Part shown: one piece after another, positions 17,175-25,646 of the stretch
How the letters are laid out: every line of letters starts with the position of its first letter
Position numbering within the stretch: the first letter of the stretch is position 1
Source of the DNA: Pseudooceanicola nanhaiensis
GTDB lineage: Bacteria; Pseudomonadota; Alphaproteobacteria; Rhodobacterales; Rhodobacteraceae
Reading direction: 5' to 3'
Length of the DNA stretch: 64,000 nucleotides
Assembly: GCF_020171315.1 (NCBI RefSeq)
Contig: NZ_JAIUZP010000010.1
Span: forward strand, 62,001-126,000
Notes under the pieces: model-generated
Database searches by the model: none
Told to the model about the DNA's origin: nothing
What the model saw: only the letters and a program-made list of their open reading frames with translations
Translations under genes and position numbers: made by a program

Positions 17175-19151
17175 ATGACCGCTTCCTCCCGAATGCGGGC
17201 CCTGTTGCTATGCTCCACGGCAACGGCCCTCGTGCTTGGCGCCATGCCTGCCTCTGCGCAGGACGGCGACGCCCCCATTGTCCTCGATGAAATCAGCGTC
17301 GCGCAGAGCAAGCGGGGCGTGCGCACCGACACCGCCACCGCGATCACCGTGGTGGAGCAGGAGGAGATGGAGGACCGGCAGGCCTCGACCATCTCGGAGC
17401 TGGTCGACTCGGTTCCCGGTGTCACTCTGCTGAACAGCGGCACGCCGGTGGGGGCGGGCATCAACATCCGCGGCTTTGGCGCAAACGGCACCTATGGCAC
17501 CGACCAGAAGGTGCTGATCATGATCGACGGCGCCACCGTGGGCAGCGAAGAGCTCTACCGCGTCGGGACCCAGCTCTACACCGATCCCGAGCTATACAAG
17601 CAGGTCGAGGTGATCCGCGGCATCGCGGGCACCTTCGAATACGGCTCCGGCGTGATCGGCGGGATGCTTCAGCTTGACACCAAGGACGCCTCGGATTTCA
17701 CCGGCGGCGAGGTGGGGTTCAAGGCGCGCCAGACCCTGCAATACGGCTCCAACGGGGACGAGATGGTCTCCTCCTCCATCCTCGCGTGGCAGCCGACGAA
17801 GAATGTCGAGTTCCTGGGCAACTACACCTGGCGCCAGATGGATGTGCAGGAGGACGGCGCGGGCAATGACATCGGCACCGAGGGCTACGAACTGCCCTCG
17901 TGGATGGTGAAGGGCAAGGTGACCTTCGGCGACGGCGACAACCAGACGCTGACGCTGTCCTACACCGACACCCAGACCGATGAGAAGGACGTGCCTTATG
18001 ACAGCTTTGGCATCACCAGCGGCTATTTCGGCAACGTCGACCGGCAGACCCATTCCAAGACCGCGGCGCTGAAGTACACTTACGACAGCCTCGACACCGA
18101 CCTGATCAACCTGACGGCCATCCTGTCCTACGCCGATCAGGAGATCGAGAGCGAAGGCGTCAGCGGTCAGACCGGGGCGCTCGCCAATATCGTGAACGCC
18201 GACAACCAGTATGAGACCACCAAGCTGACCGTGAAGAACGAGGCGCTCTTCAACACCGGCCTGCTGAGCCACAGCCTGCGCACCGGGATCGAACTGATCC
18301 ACAAGAAGCGGCTCGAGGCCTCCTCGGCACCCGGCGGCACCGACAAGCGCTTTGCCGTCTTCGCTGTGGATGACATCGACTTCGGCAACGGCCTGCGGCT
18401 GACGCCCGCGCTGCGCTACGAGACGCAGGAGGTCGGCGGCGATCTCTATGACACCTACACCAACGATGCCCTCATGGGCGGTCTGACGGCGCGCTATGCC
18501 TTCGGCAACGGCTGGGCGGTCTTCGGCTCCGCGGCCTATACGGAAAGCCTGCCGATCCTCGATGACCTCGGCACCGTGGCCTACATGACCCAGCCCGAGA
18601 AGGCGCGCAGCTACGAGCTGGGCTTCTCCTATGACCGTGACGGGCTGTTCACCGGCGGCGATGCGCTGCGGCTGAAGGTGAATGCCTACCACACCGAGAT
18701 CTGGGACATCACCTCCTACTCGGGCGTGACCGATGCCACCATGCAGGGGGTCGAGCTGGAGGCCGGCTACAGCCTCGCCTCGGGCTACTACATGGATGTG
18801 AATGCCAACCTCGTGCATGGCGAGGACGCGACCCCGGGTGCCAGCGACGACTATTGGGACGGCACGCCGGCAGATGAACTGCGGGTCAGCTTCGGCAAAC
18901 GCTGGGGTGAAATGCTCGACGTGAGCTGGGAGGTCGTGGCCGACGCGGAGATGGATCGTTCCTCCTCGCCGTCGGATGGATTTGTCGTCCACAATTTCCG
19001 CACTACCTATCGCCCGCAGGAGGGCGTCCTGCGCGGAACCGAGATGCGCTTCGGCGTCGAGAATGTCTTCGACACCGAGTACACGCCGCATCTCTCCACC
19101 CGGCCGGCCGCCGGGCGGACCTTCAAGGTGACGCTGGCCAAGACATTCTGA
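17175..19151 (+). CDS. TonB-dependent heme/hemoglobin receptor
   Basis: A 658-residue outer-membrane receptor. The signal peptide ends at ASAQ (about residue 29). The plug follows, with the TonB box-like DEISVAQ and the plug motif INIRGFGANG, then a 22-strand barrel ending in the aromatic LAKTF. It would import heme or a heme-protein ligand using TonB energy. ATG 17175 was chosen because it gives a normal signal peptide. I did not find the FRAP and NPNL motifs of many heme receptors, so the heme call rests on divergence from hmuSTUV. Confidence 0.85.
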   Translation: MTASSRMRALLLCSTATALVLGAMPASAQDGDAPIVLDEISVAQSKRGVRTDTATAITVVEQEEMEDRQASTISELVDSVPGVTLLNSGTPVGAGINIRGFGANGTYGTDQKVLIMIDGATVGSEELYRVGTQLYTDPELYKQVEVIRGIAGTFEYGSGVIGGMLQLDTKDASDFTGGEVGFKARQTLQYGSNGDEMVSSSILAWQPTKNVEFLGNYTWRQMDVQEDGAGNDIGTEGYELPSWMVKGKVTFGDGDNQTLTLSYTDTQTDEKDVPYDSFGITSGYFGNVDRQTHSKTAALKYTYDSLDTDLINLTAILSYADQEIESEGVSGQTGALANIVNADNQYETTKLTVKNEALFNTGLLSHSLRTGIELIHKKRLEASSAPGGTDKRFAVFAVDDIDFGNGLRLTPALRYETQEVGGDLYDTYTNDALMGGLTARYAFGNGWAVFGSAAYTESLPILDDLGTVAYMTQPEKARSYELGFSYDRDGLFTGGDALRLKVNAYHTEIWDITSYSGVTDATMQGVELEAGYSLASGYYMDVNANLVHGEDATPGASDDYWDGTPADELRVSFGKRWGEMLDVSWEVVADAEMDRSSSPSDGFVVHNFRTTYRPQEGVLRGTEMRFGVENVFDTEYTPHLSTRPAAGRTFKVTLAKTF

Positions 19152-19207
19152 TGCCTCATTTCTATGGGGTACTGAGATTCTGAGCCGTTTCCCTCGGCAC
19201 TCAGAGG

Positions 19208-19244
19208 CGGGTCGGGTCCCATGTGGCCCGGCCCGTTTCTGTTT
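19208..19244 (+). terminator. Rho-independent terminator after the TonB receptor
   Basis: Arms CGGGTCGGG (19208-19216) and CCCGGCCCG (19227-19235) form a 9-bp stem with one G-U pair, followed by TTTCTGTTT. It lies 56 bp after the receptor stop, between convergent genes. Confidence 0.65.
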
Positions 19245-19274
19245 CAGCTCCCCCGTTCGGGGTGCCGCCTGCGG

Positions 19275-20735
19275 TCAGAACTCCCGCGTCAGCCCGATGG
19301 AGGCGGCGAAGTTCTCGTAGCCATAGAACCCGACGGAGGAGGTCTGCCGTTCGGCCTCCAGCTCCAGCACAGGGGCAAAGCCCCGGACGTTCAGCCGGCG
19401 ATGCAGCAGCCGCAGGGTGGCGGTCACGCGGTCGTCCTCCCGGGTCTTGCCGAAGAGCGGGGCAGGGGCATCGTATTCCGCCCGGCGCAGGCCCAGATCG
19501 AAAGAGACCATCATCCCGCCCTTGAAGGCATAGCTGGCCCCCAGCGACAGCTCCCCCGCGGTGAGCGAGTAGCTGGCCACCTCTGCGGCGGTGCGTTCCC
19601 CCCGCAGGCCCACCCGCAGCAGCAGTTGCGGCGTCACCGCGTGGCTATAGCCGAGGAAGAGCAGCGTGCGCGGCCCGTCGAGCGCGGCGAAGGTGTCGTG
19701 GTCATGCCATTCCACCGTGGCCGCGGCCTCGATCCGTCCGCGCTGGCTCAGCATCCTTGCATAGCCGAGCGTCACGCCCGGCGCGTTGGAGAAGCCGCGC
19801 CCGTCGATCCAACGGCGCGTGAAACTGAGGCTCGCCTTGCTGCGCCCGGTCTCCAGCGCCCCGTGCAGCAGCCCGACCTCGGCCCGGGCCTGCACGTCGT
19901 TGGGGGCATCGCCGTCATAGAGCGTGGCGTCGAGCGACAGTGCCAGCCGGGCGCGGGTGTTCGCCGCGATGCGGGGGGCATAGGCCAGCCCAGCCTCGAT
20001 CCCCAGCCCGGTGGCCGAACGCGCCCGGGCGCTGTCGCGTAGGGTGAACTCGCGCCCGTCGATCACGACGGTGCGGTCGCTTGTGGCCTTGAAGGGGTTG
20101 CTCTCGGGCTCGAGGCTGAAGGCGAGATGTCCGCTCCAGACCCGGCCCTGATCGAGACCGGAGAGGCTGCGCTGGACCCGGTCGCGCTGATCCGCGTTCA
20201 GCGTGCCGCCCCCGGCCTGTCGCAGGTGAAAGGCCGCGCGTTCGTCCTGTCCGAGGCTCTGGAGCACCTCGCCAAGCGCAAGGCGGAAGGCGCCCACGTC
20301 GGGCCGGGCGGCCACGAGCGGCTCGAGGTAGCGCAGCGCCTTCTCCGGGCGTCCGGTGTCGCGCATCAGGACCGCGAGGGCCCAGAGCCGCTGATGCTCC
20401 TCGGCGCGGTTGGCGGGGCGCCAAGCCAGCAAGAGGGCCTCTGCCTCTGCGGTGCGTCCTTGGGCGATCAGCGTCCGGGCGCGGCCATAGGGGGCGGCCG
20501 TGCCGGTTGCGACGCCGGTCGCCGCGGGGGCGGCGGTTCCCTCCACGCCGGGGATCATCGGCGCTGCGCTCTGCGCGCTTACGGAGGAAACCGCCGGGAA
20601 GAAGCAGAGAAGCGCGATCAGCCACCGGGCTGCCGCGCTGTGCCTCTTCCTGTCCCGCACCGGACGTGACGGGGATGAGCGACAGGGGGACTGCCGAACC
20701 GTCCGGGGGGAATGAAATGAAAATGATTTGGTCAT
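19275..20735 (-). CDS. Surface lipoprotein assembly modifier (Slam-like, DUF560)
   Basis: About 486 residues. After a hydrophobic signal region ending SVSAQ, TPR-like helices occupy about residues 70-190 (repeated ALxYLEPLVAARPDxGAFRLALGE-type pattern). A predicted outer-membrane barrel follows to the terminal Phe of GLTREF. This two-part design is that of Slam proteins, which move lipoproteins or hemophores to the cell surface. It is downstream of and co-oriented with a lipoprotein gene (105-bp gap) and beside a TonB receptor, the usual Slam context. The start is uncertain; ATG 20735 is used. Confidence 0.75.
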   Translation of the reverse strand: MTKSFSFHSPRTVRQSPCRSSPSRPVRDRKRHSAAARWLIALLCFFPAVSSVSAQSAAPMIPGVEGTAAPAATGVATGTAAPYGRARTLIAQGRTAEAEALLLAWRPANRAEEHQRLWALAVLMRDTGRPEKALRYLEPLVAARPDVGAFRLALGEVLQSLGQDERAAFHLRQAGGGTLNADQRDRVQRSLSGLDQGRVWSGHLAFSLEPESNPFKATSDRTVVIDGREFTLRDSARARSATGLGIEAGLAYAPRIAANTRARLALSLDATLYDGDAPNDVQARAEVGLLHGALETGRSKASLSFTRRWIDGRGFSNAPGVTLGYARMLSQRGRIEAAATVEWHDHDTFAALDGPRTLLFLGYSHAVTPQLLLRVGLRGERTAAEVASYSLTAGELSLGASYAFKGGMMVSFDLGLRRAEYDAPAPLFGKTREDDRVTATLRLLHRRLNVRGFAPVLELEAERQTSSVGFYGYENFAASIGLTREF

Positions 20736-20801
20736 TGAAATGGGCTGACCCGGCGGGACGGCGCGGGGCGTAGCCTGCACCATCCCGCCGGGGGATCTAA
20801 C

Positions 20802-20833
20802 GGCCGCGCGGCCGGGATACTGGCCGCGCGGCC
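20802..20833. repeat. Duplicated self-palindrome between lipoprotein and Slam genes
   Basis: GGCCGCGCGGCC occurs at 20802-20813 and 20822-20833, 20 bp apart. Each copy is a perfect palindrome, and the two can also pair with each other. It starts 8 bp after the lipoprotein stop. No T-run is present, so an attenuator or mRNA-stabilising hairpin is more likely than full termination. Confidence 0.55.
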
Positions 20834-20840
20834 GGGCATG

Positions 20841-21515
20841 TCAGCGTTCGACGTAGAAGGTGCCTGCACCCTGCACGTCGCCGAAGCCGGCCTTGGTGTC
20901 GAACCAGACGGCCTGCGCCGCCCCGTGGAGCGCCTGGCCCTCGGTACCGACGAAGGTTCCGCCCAGTGCCAGCAGCACGTCATCGGCGTTGCCATCGAGT
21001 TCGATGTTCCCGACGAGGTTGACGCTGGCGGCGCCCGCCGCGACATCGACGGTGCCACCGGTTGGCAGCGGGATCGTCTGGGTGGTGCGGGCCACGGTGC
21101 TGGTGAAGCCCGCGGCCTCTGCATCGGCCACGGTCATCGTGCCGTTGGCAGCGAAGTCAGTGCCGTCGAAGGTGCCGCGGATGTTCTCCGCCGTGCCGGA
21201 CCAGGGGTTGGTCGTCTGGCCGTCGGTCCAGTCCAGATCGAGGGCGAGATCCGCGAAGGCCTCGCCGCGGGTGTTGCCGGAGGCCGTATCGACGAGGTCG
21301 ACCTGCGCGGCGCCGGTGAAGCTGGCGTCGAGGCGGGTCGGCATGTCGCTGGTCGGAACCATCCCGGAAATGCGGGTATATTCAGCGTCGAAATCGGCCG
21401 CGGTGATCGGCCCCGTCGTCCCGCCGCCACCGCTGGAGCTGCCGTCAAGGCAGCCCGCCACGGAAAGTGCGCCGAGAGAAAGAGCGCCGAGGCGGAAAAA
21501 ACCCTTAAAAGTCAT
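20841..21515 (-). CDS. Surface lipoprotein candidate (Slam substrate, TbpB-like barrel)
   Basis: A 224-residue lipoprotein. Lipobox LSVAGC gives the lipidated Cys22, followed by a Ser/Gly-rich tether (SSSGGGG). The rest is glycine- and Thr-rich beta sequence with ANGTMTV and a closing GAGTFYVER, like the small barrels of TbpB/HpuA-type surface lipoproteins. It precedes the Slam-like gene, so it is probably displayed on the cell surface by it. Start ATG 21515 has AAGGAG upstream. The ligand is unknown; heme or a heme protein is the contextual guess. Confidence 0.72.
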   Translation of the reverse strand: MTFKGFFRLGALSLGALSVAGCLDGSSSGGGGTTGPITAADFDAEYTRISGMVPTSDMPTRLDASFTGAAQVDLVDTASGNTRGEAFADLALDLDWTDGQTTNPWSGTAENIRGTFDGTDFAANGTMTVADAEAAGFTSTVARTTQTIPLPTGGTVDVAAGAASVNLVGNIELDGNADDVLLALGGTFVGTEGQALHGAAQAVWFDTKAGFGDVQGAGTFYVER

Positions 21516-21671
21516 ATTATCAATCTCCTTCAAACCGGGGTGTCCCCGGGGTGGCATGATATGAGATCAACAGTCGCCTCCGGTCGCCCCCCTGAACGGG
21601 GGGGCGCTAAAACATTGCCTTGGAGAACAATCGGCTGCAATCTGCCAGCATTCGTTCACCATCACGGTAAA

Positions 21672-21693
21672 CAATTGATTAATTGATCAATTG
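21672..21693. promoter_or_regulatory. AT-rich dyad upstream of the histidine kinase
   Basis: CAATTGAT (21672-21679) and ATCAATTG (21686-21693) are 8-bp arms with a 6-bp spacer; AATTGATCAATT within it is a perfect palindrome. It lies between the divergent lipoprotein and histidine-kinase genes, 44 bp before the kinase start, in an otherwise GC-rich region. A repressor or response-regulator site is plausible. Confidence 0.45.
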
Positions 21694-21736
21694 AGAAGAC
21701 GGGGCGCGGGGGCGCCTCCAAAGGGGAGAGGGAGAC

Positions 21737-24010
21737 GTGCTCAAGTCGCCCGTTCAGACGCTGACGGCGATGTTCGCACTCGCCGGCGCAATTGTAGCGA
21801 CCATTGTCATCCTGGCGCTGCGCCAGCCCTATCTGGGCGTGGACCTGGCCGTACCGCCTGAAACGACCGAGCCGCTGGCCGCCGCGCCGGAGGATCCGGG
21901 TGTGATCCTGGCGGCCGTGGCGCCGGGCGGACCGGCGGACCGCGCGGGCCTGCTGCCCGGGGACAGGCTGATGTCCATCGCGCCCATAAGCGGGGCGGAG
22001 GGCGCTGCGCTCTCCCTGCGGCCCCGTGACCTGCTGGAGGAGCCGGACGGGCTGCCGACCACGCGGGACATGGCGCTCTTCTTCGACGAACAGGGCGCGC
22101 GGCACAGCGTGCTGGCGGGGGGCGAGATGCGCGTGGACGTGCTGCGCGCCGGGCAGATGCAGGAGGTGCTGGTGCAGCCTGCCACGCACCGGCCCCTGGG
22201 CGATCTGCCTTGGGTGTTCTGGACCCAGCTCTTCGTCGGGTTCGCCGCGATCACCCTCGGGGGCTGGGCGCTGGCCATCCGCGGGGCAGAGCCCGGTGTC
22301 CTGTGGCTTGCGCTGGCGGGCGTGGCGCTGTCCTTCTCGGCCAGTGCGGCCGCGCTCTACTCCACGCGGGAGCTTGCGCTGGGCGGCACGCTCTTCGCGC
22401 GGGCCTCGGCCACGAACACGCTGGGGTCGGTGGGCTTCGGCATCGCCATGATCTGCCTCTTCCTCGTCTTCCCGCGCCGCTACCTGCCGCGCTGGGCGAT
22501 CGTGATGGTGGCCGGGGGCTTCGGGCTCTGGATGGTTTTGGCGGTGGCGCGTCTGCTTGAGACGACGGCGATGACCATCCACATCCCGGTGCTGGTGGAG
22601 ATGATCTGCATCCTGCTGGCGGCGGCGGGGCAGGTCTGGACGACCCGGGGCGATCCCCATGCCCGCGCCGCGCTGCGCTGGTTCGGCCTGTCGGTCACGC
22701 TGGGGGCCGGGGGCTTCGTGGGGATGGTGGCCCTGCCGCAGGCGCTGGGGTTCGCGCCGCGGATCTCGCAAGGGCATGCCTTCGCCTTCTTCCTCGTGAT
22801 CTACCTCGGGCTCGCGCTCGGCGTGGCGCGGTACCGGCTCTTCGAACTGGAACGCTGGGCCTATGACATCCTGTTCTACGCCGGGGGTGTCGCCCTTCTG
22901 CTGGTGTTGGATGCCGCGTTGATCTGGGCGGTGGCGCTGGACCAGCTTCCGGCCTTCTCGCTGTCGCTGATGGTGGTGGCCTTCCTCTACCTGCCCATGC
23001 GCGAGGCGCTGGGGCGGCGGCTGTCGCGCACGCCGCGGCTGGGGACCGAGGAGCTTTTCGACCGCATCGGCGCCGTAATCCTCAGCCCCAGCGGCGAGGG
23101 GCAGACGGAGCGGATGCGCCTGCTGCTGACCGACCTGTTCCAGCCGCTGCACATTGCCGAGGCCAAGGGCCGGGTCGAGGAGGCCCGCCTGCTGGAAGGC
23201 GGCGCGGCGCTGGAGGTGCCGGGCGTCGATCAGGCCCCGGCGCTGGTGCTGCACTGGGCCCGGCGCGGCAAGCGGCTGTTCTCGCACCGTGACGTGGAAC
23301 GCGTGCGCCAGATCCTCCAGATGATGACACAGGCCGTGGAACGGCTGCGGGCCTATGATGCGGGCGCCGAGGAAGAGCGGCGGCGCATCAACCGCGACAT
23401 GCACGACAACATCGGGGTCCAGTTGCTGGGCGCGCTGCACAGCGCCGAACCGGCCCGCAAGGACGCGCTGATCCGCCAGACCCTGACCGACCTGCGCGAC
23501 ATCGTGTCGAGCCCGGCAGGGGAGGCGGCGCTGCTCGAAGACCTTCTGGGCGACATGCGCGGGGAGCTGTCCGACCACCTCGCCTCGGCCGGGATCGCCC
23601 TGACCTGGGAGGCCTCGCCGGTGGCGGAGCATGAGGTCGCCCCCCATGTGGCGAACTCTATCCGGGCAATCCTGCGCGAGGCGGCGGGCAACGTGCTGCG
23701 CCACTCGGGCGCGCAGGCGGTGACGGTGCGCATCGGGGCCTCGTTCTGCGATCAGGAGGGCGCGGCGCGCCTCGACCGCGTGATCCTCGAGGTGACGGAC
23801 GACGGGCAGGGCCCGGGCGATCTCACCGGCGCCAGCCCGCAGGCGCGCTCCGGTAACGGGCTGCGCAACCTGCGCATCCGGACCGAAGCCCGCGGCGGGC
23901 AGTTCGCCTTTGGCCCCGGGCCCGGCGGGCGCGGGGCGCGGCTGCGCGCGGTGCTGCTGAACGAAACCGCGGTGCCGCAGCGCGAAGGCCTGCGCGATGC
24001 AGGGGAGTGA
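21737..24010 (+). CDS. Membrane histidine kinase with N-terminal PDZ-like domain
   Basis: A 757-residue sensor kinase. An N-terminal membrane anchor (10-28) precedes a PDZ-like region (about 33-150, with VAPGGPADRAGLLPGD). A block of seven or eight membrane helices (160-420) follows, then a linker and a HisKA_3-type dimerisation segment. The phospho-acceptor is His556 in INRDMHDNIG, and the HATPase domain carries DDGQGPGD and GNGLRNL. This is the NarX/DegS class, matching the NarL-type regulator encoded next. It starts at GTG 21737 with GGAGAGGGAG upstream. The PDZ-plus-membrane sensor architecture is unusual. Confidence 0.85.
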   Translation: MLKSPVQTLTAMFALAGAIVATIVILALRQPYLGVDLAVPPETTEPLAAAPEDPGVILAAVAPGGPADRAGLLPGDRLMSIAPISGAEGAALSLRPRDLLEEPDGLPTTRDMALFFDEQGARHSVLAGGEMRVDVLRAGQMQEVLVQPATHRPLGDLPWVFWTQLFVGFAAITLGGWALAIRGAEPGVLWLALAGVALSFSASAAALYSTRELALGGTLFARASATNTLGSVGFGIAMICLFLVFPRRYLPRWAIVMVAGGFGLWMVLAVARLLETTAMTIHIPVLVEMICILLAAAGQVWTTRGDPHARAALRWFGLSVTLGAGGFVGMVALPQALGFAPRISQGHAFAFFLVIYLGLALGVARYRLFELERWAYDILFYAGGVALLLVLDAALIWAVALDQLPAFSLSLMVVAFLYLPMREALGRRLSRTPRLGTEELFDRIGAVILSPSGEGQTERMRLLLTDLFQPLHIAEAKGRVEEARLLEGGAALEVPGVDQAPALVLHWARRGKRLFSHRDVERVRQILQMMTQAVERLRAYDAGAEEERRRINRDMHDNIGVQLLGALHSAEPARKDALIRQTLTDLRDIVSSPAGEAALLEDLLGDMRGELSDHLASAGIALTWEASPVAEHEVAPHVANSIRAILREAAGNVLRHSGAQAVTVRIGASFCDQEGAARLDRVILEVTDDGQGPGDLTGASPQARSGNGLRNLRIRTEARGGQFAFGPGPGGRGARLRAVLLNETAVPQREGLRDAGE

Positions 24011-24014
24011 CGGC

Positions 24015-24659
24015 ATGCAGCGGATCCTGATCGTCGAGGACATCGCGGAGACGCGGGACTGGCTGGTGGCCCTCGTTGCGGAGGCCTTCGAGGGTGCACA
24101 GATCGACACCGCCGCGCTGCTGGGGCAGGCGCGCGGGATGATGGGGCGGGGCTATGACCTCGCGCTGATCGACCTGGGGCTGCCCGACGGATCGGGGCTC
24201 GACTTCCTGCGCCAGATGCGGGCGGCGTCACCGGCGACGATCTGTGTCGTGACCACGGTGATCGGGGACGACGCCATCGTGGTCTCGGCCCTTTCGGCGG
24301 GGGCCGAGGGCTACCTGCTGAAGGAGAACCCCGCCGGGGTGCTGACGCGCCAGCTGATGCAGATCGGCGACGGTGTGCCTGCGCTCTCGCCCTCCATCGC
24401 GCGCCGGATCATGCAGCATTTCCGCTATACCGGTCCCAGTGCGGGCGAGGAGCAGCAGATGACCGAGCGCGAGCGCGAGGTCCTGTCGCTGATCGGGCGC
24501 GGGCTGCGCAATGCCGAGGTGGCGCGGGAACTGGGCATCGCCGAGTCCACCGTCGCGGGCTACATCAAGGCGGTCTACCGCAAGCTGGGTATCTCCTCGC
24601 GGGCCGAGGCGGCCTGGCACGCCGCCCGTCTGGGCCTGCACCACGGCGGCGAAGGCTGA
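24015..24659 (+). CDS. NarL/LuxR-type response regulator
   Basis: A 214-residue response regulator. The receiver domain has the acidic pair ED at residues 8-9, phospho-acceptor Asp53 (ALIDLGLPDGSG) and a conserved Lys in LLKEN. The C-terminal LuxR helix-turn-helix (about 150-205) begins MTEREREVLSLIGRG. ATG 24015 is preceded by AGGGGAG; another in-frame ATG at 23997 lies inside the kinase gene. It is the cognate partner of the preceding kinase. Target genes are unknown. Confidence 0.9.
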   Translation: MQRILIVEDIAETRDWLVALVAEAFEGAQIDTAALLGQARGMMGRGYDLALIDLGLPDGSGLDFLRQMRAASPATICVVTTVIGDDAIVVSALSAGAEGYLLKENPAGVLTRQLMQIGDGVPALSPSIARRIMQHFRYTGPSAGEEQQMTEREREVLSLIGRGLRNAEVARELGIAESTVAGYIKAVYRKLGISSRAEAAWHAARLGLHHGGEG

Positions 24660-24735
24660 GACCTGCCGCATGTGCCGCGCAGGCGCCCATGGGCCGGGCG
24701 GAGACGGGGCTGTGCCTCCTGCCGGGCAGGGCCAT

Positions 24736-24766
24736 GAACCGTAACGGTTCTGACAATCACGTCAGA
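24736..24766. promoter_or_regulatory. Two adjacent inverted repeats upstream of rpiA
   Basis: GAACCGT (24736-24742) and ACGGTTC (24744-24750) make a near-perfect 15-bp palindrome. It is followed at once by TCTGAC (24749-24754) and GTCAGA (24761-24766). They lie between the response-regulator stop and rpiA, so they could be an operator of the rpiA-gor operon or a weak terminator of the kinase operon. Confidence 0.45.
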
Positions 24767-24848
24767 GAGGTTTTGGCGCCATTCCGCACTCGCATCCCGG
24801 CGGTCGCTTGCCTATAACCGTTGCCAAGCGCTTTTCTGGAGTCGAGCC

Positions 24849-25637
24849 ATGCCCGGTGAACTGTCCCCGATCGACAAGGCCAAATTCGTCGCGGCCCGCA
24901 AATCCGTGGACTACGTCGAAGACGGGATGCGCGTCGGCCTCGGGACGGGGTCGACGGCCGCGTGGATGGTGCGGTGCCTTGCTGAGCTGGTCCGGGAGAA
25001 CGGGCTGCGCATCAAGGGGGTGCCGACCTCGACCCGCACCGCCGAACTGGCCCGTGAGCTTGGCATCGACGTGATCTCTCTGGACGAGGCCAAGTGGCTG
25101 GACCTGACGATCGACGGCGCGGATGAATTCGACGGCGACCTGAACCTGATCAAGGGCGGCGGCGGCGCGCTCCTGCAGGAGAAGATCGTGGCCACCGCCA
25201 GCGACCAGATGATCGTCATCGCCGATGTCGCCAAGGAGGTGGACACGCTGGGGGCCTTCCCGCTGCCGCTGGAAGTCATCCCCTTCGGCTGGCAGACCAC
25301 GCAGGCCCTCGTCGAGGAGATGCTGATCTCGCTCGACGTGATGGGCCGCGAGACCAGCCTGCGCATGAACGGCGACCGCCCCTTCATCACGGATGAGGGC
25401 AACTACATCATTGACCTCCACCTGAACCGGATCGGAAACGCCCGCCAGCTGGCGATGGCGGTGAACCAGATGCCGGGGGTGGTTGAAAACGGGCTTTTCA
25501 TCGATATCTGCGACGTGGTGATCGTCGGGCACGGCAACGGCAAGGTTGAAGTGCGCGACATCAACGAGGGCACGGTCGAGGAGAGCCGGCTCGATTTCCT
25601 GGAGGAGGAAAACCTGTTCTCGGATCTGGGCGAGTAA
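24849..25637 (+). CDS. rpiA: Ribose-5-phosphate isomerase A
   Basis: A 262-residue enzyme interconverting ribose 5-phosphate and ribulose 5-phosphate in the pentose phosphate pathway. Signature segments are GTGST (32-36, phosphate binding), DGADE (89-93) and KGGGGALLQEK (102-112, with the catalytic Glu). The ATG has TGGAG upstream. It is followed 9 bp later by gor, pairing NADPH-linked sugar metabolism with glutathione reduction, a common alphaproteobacterial arrangement. Confidence 0.96.
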   Translation: MPGELSPIDKAKFVAARKSVDYVEDGMRVGLGTGSTAAWMVRCLAELVRENGLRIKGVPTSTRTAELARELGIDVISLDEAKWLDLTIDGADEFDGDLNLIKGGGGALLQEKIVATASDQMIVIADVAKEVDTLGAFPLPLEVIPFGWQTTQALVEEMLISLDVMGRETSLRMNGDRPFITDEGNYIIDLHLNRIGNARQLAMAVNQMPGVVENGLFIDICDVVIVGHGNGKVEVRDINEGTVEESRLDFLEEENLFSDLGE

Positions 25638-25646
25638 GGAGTATCC

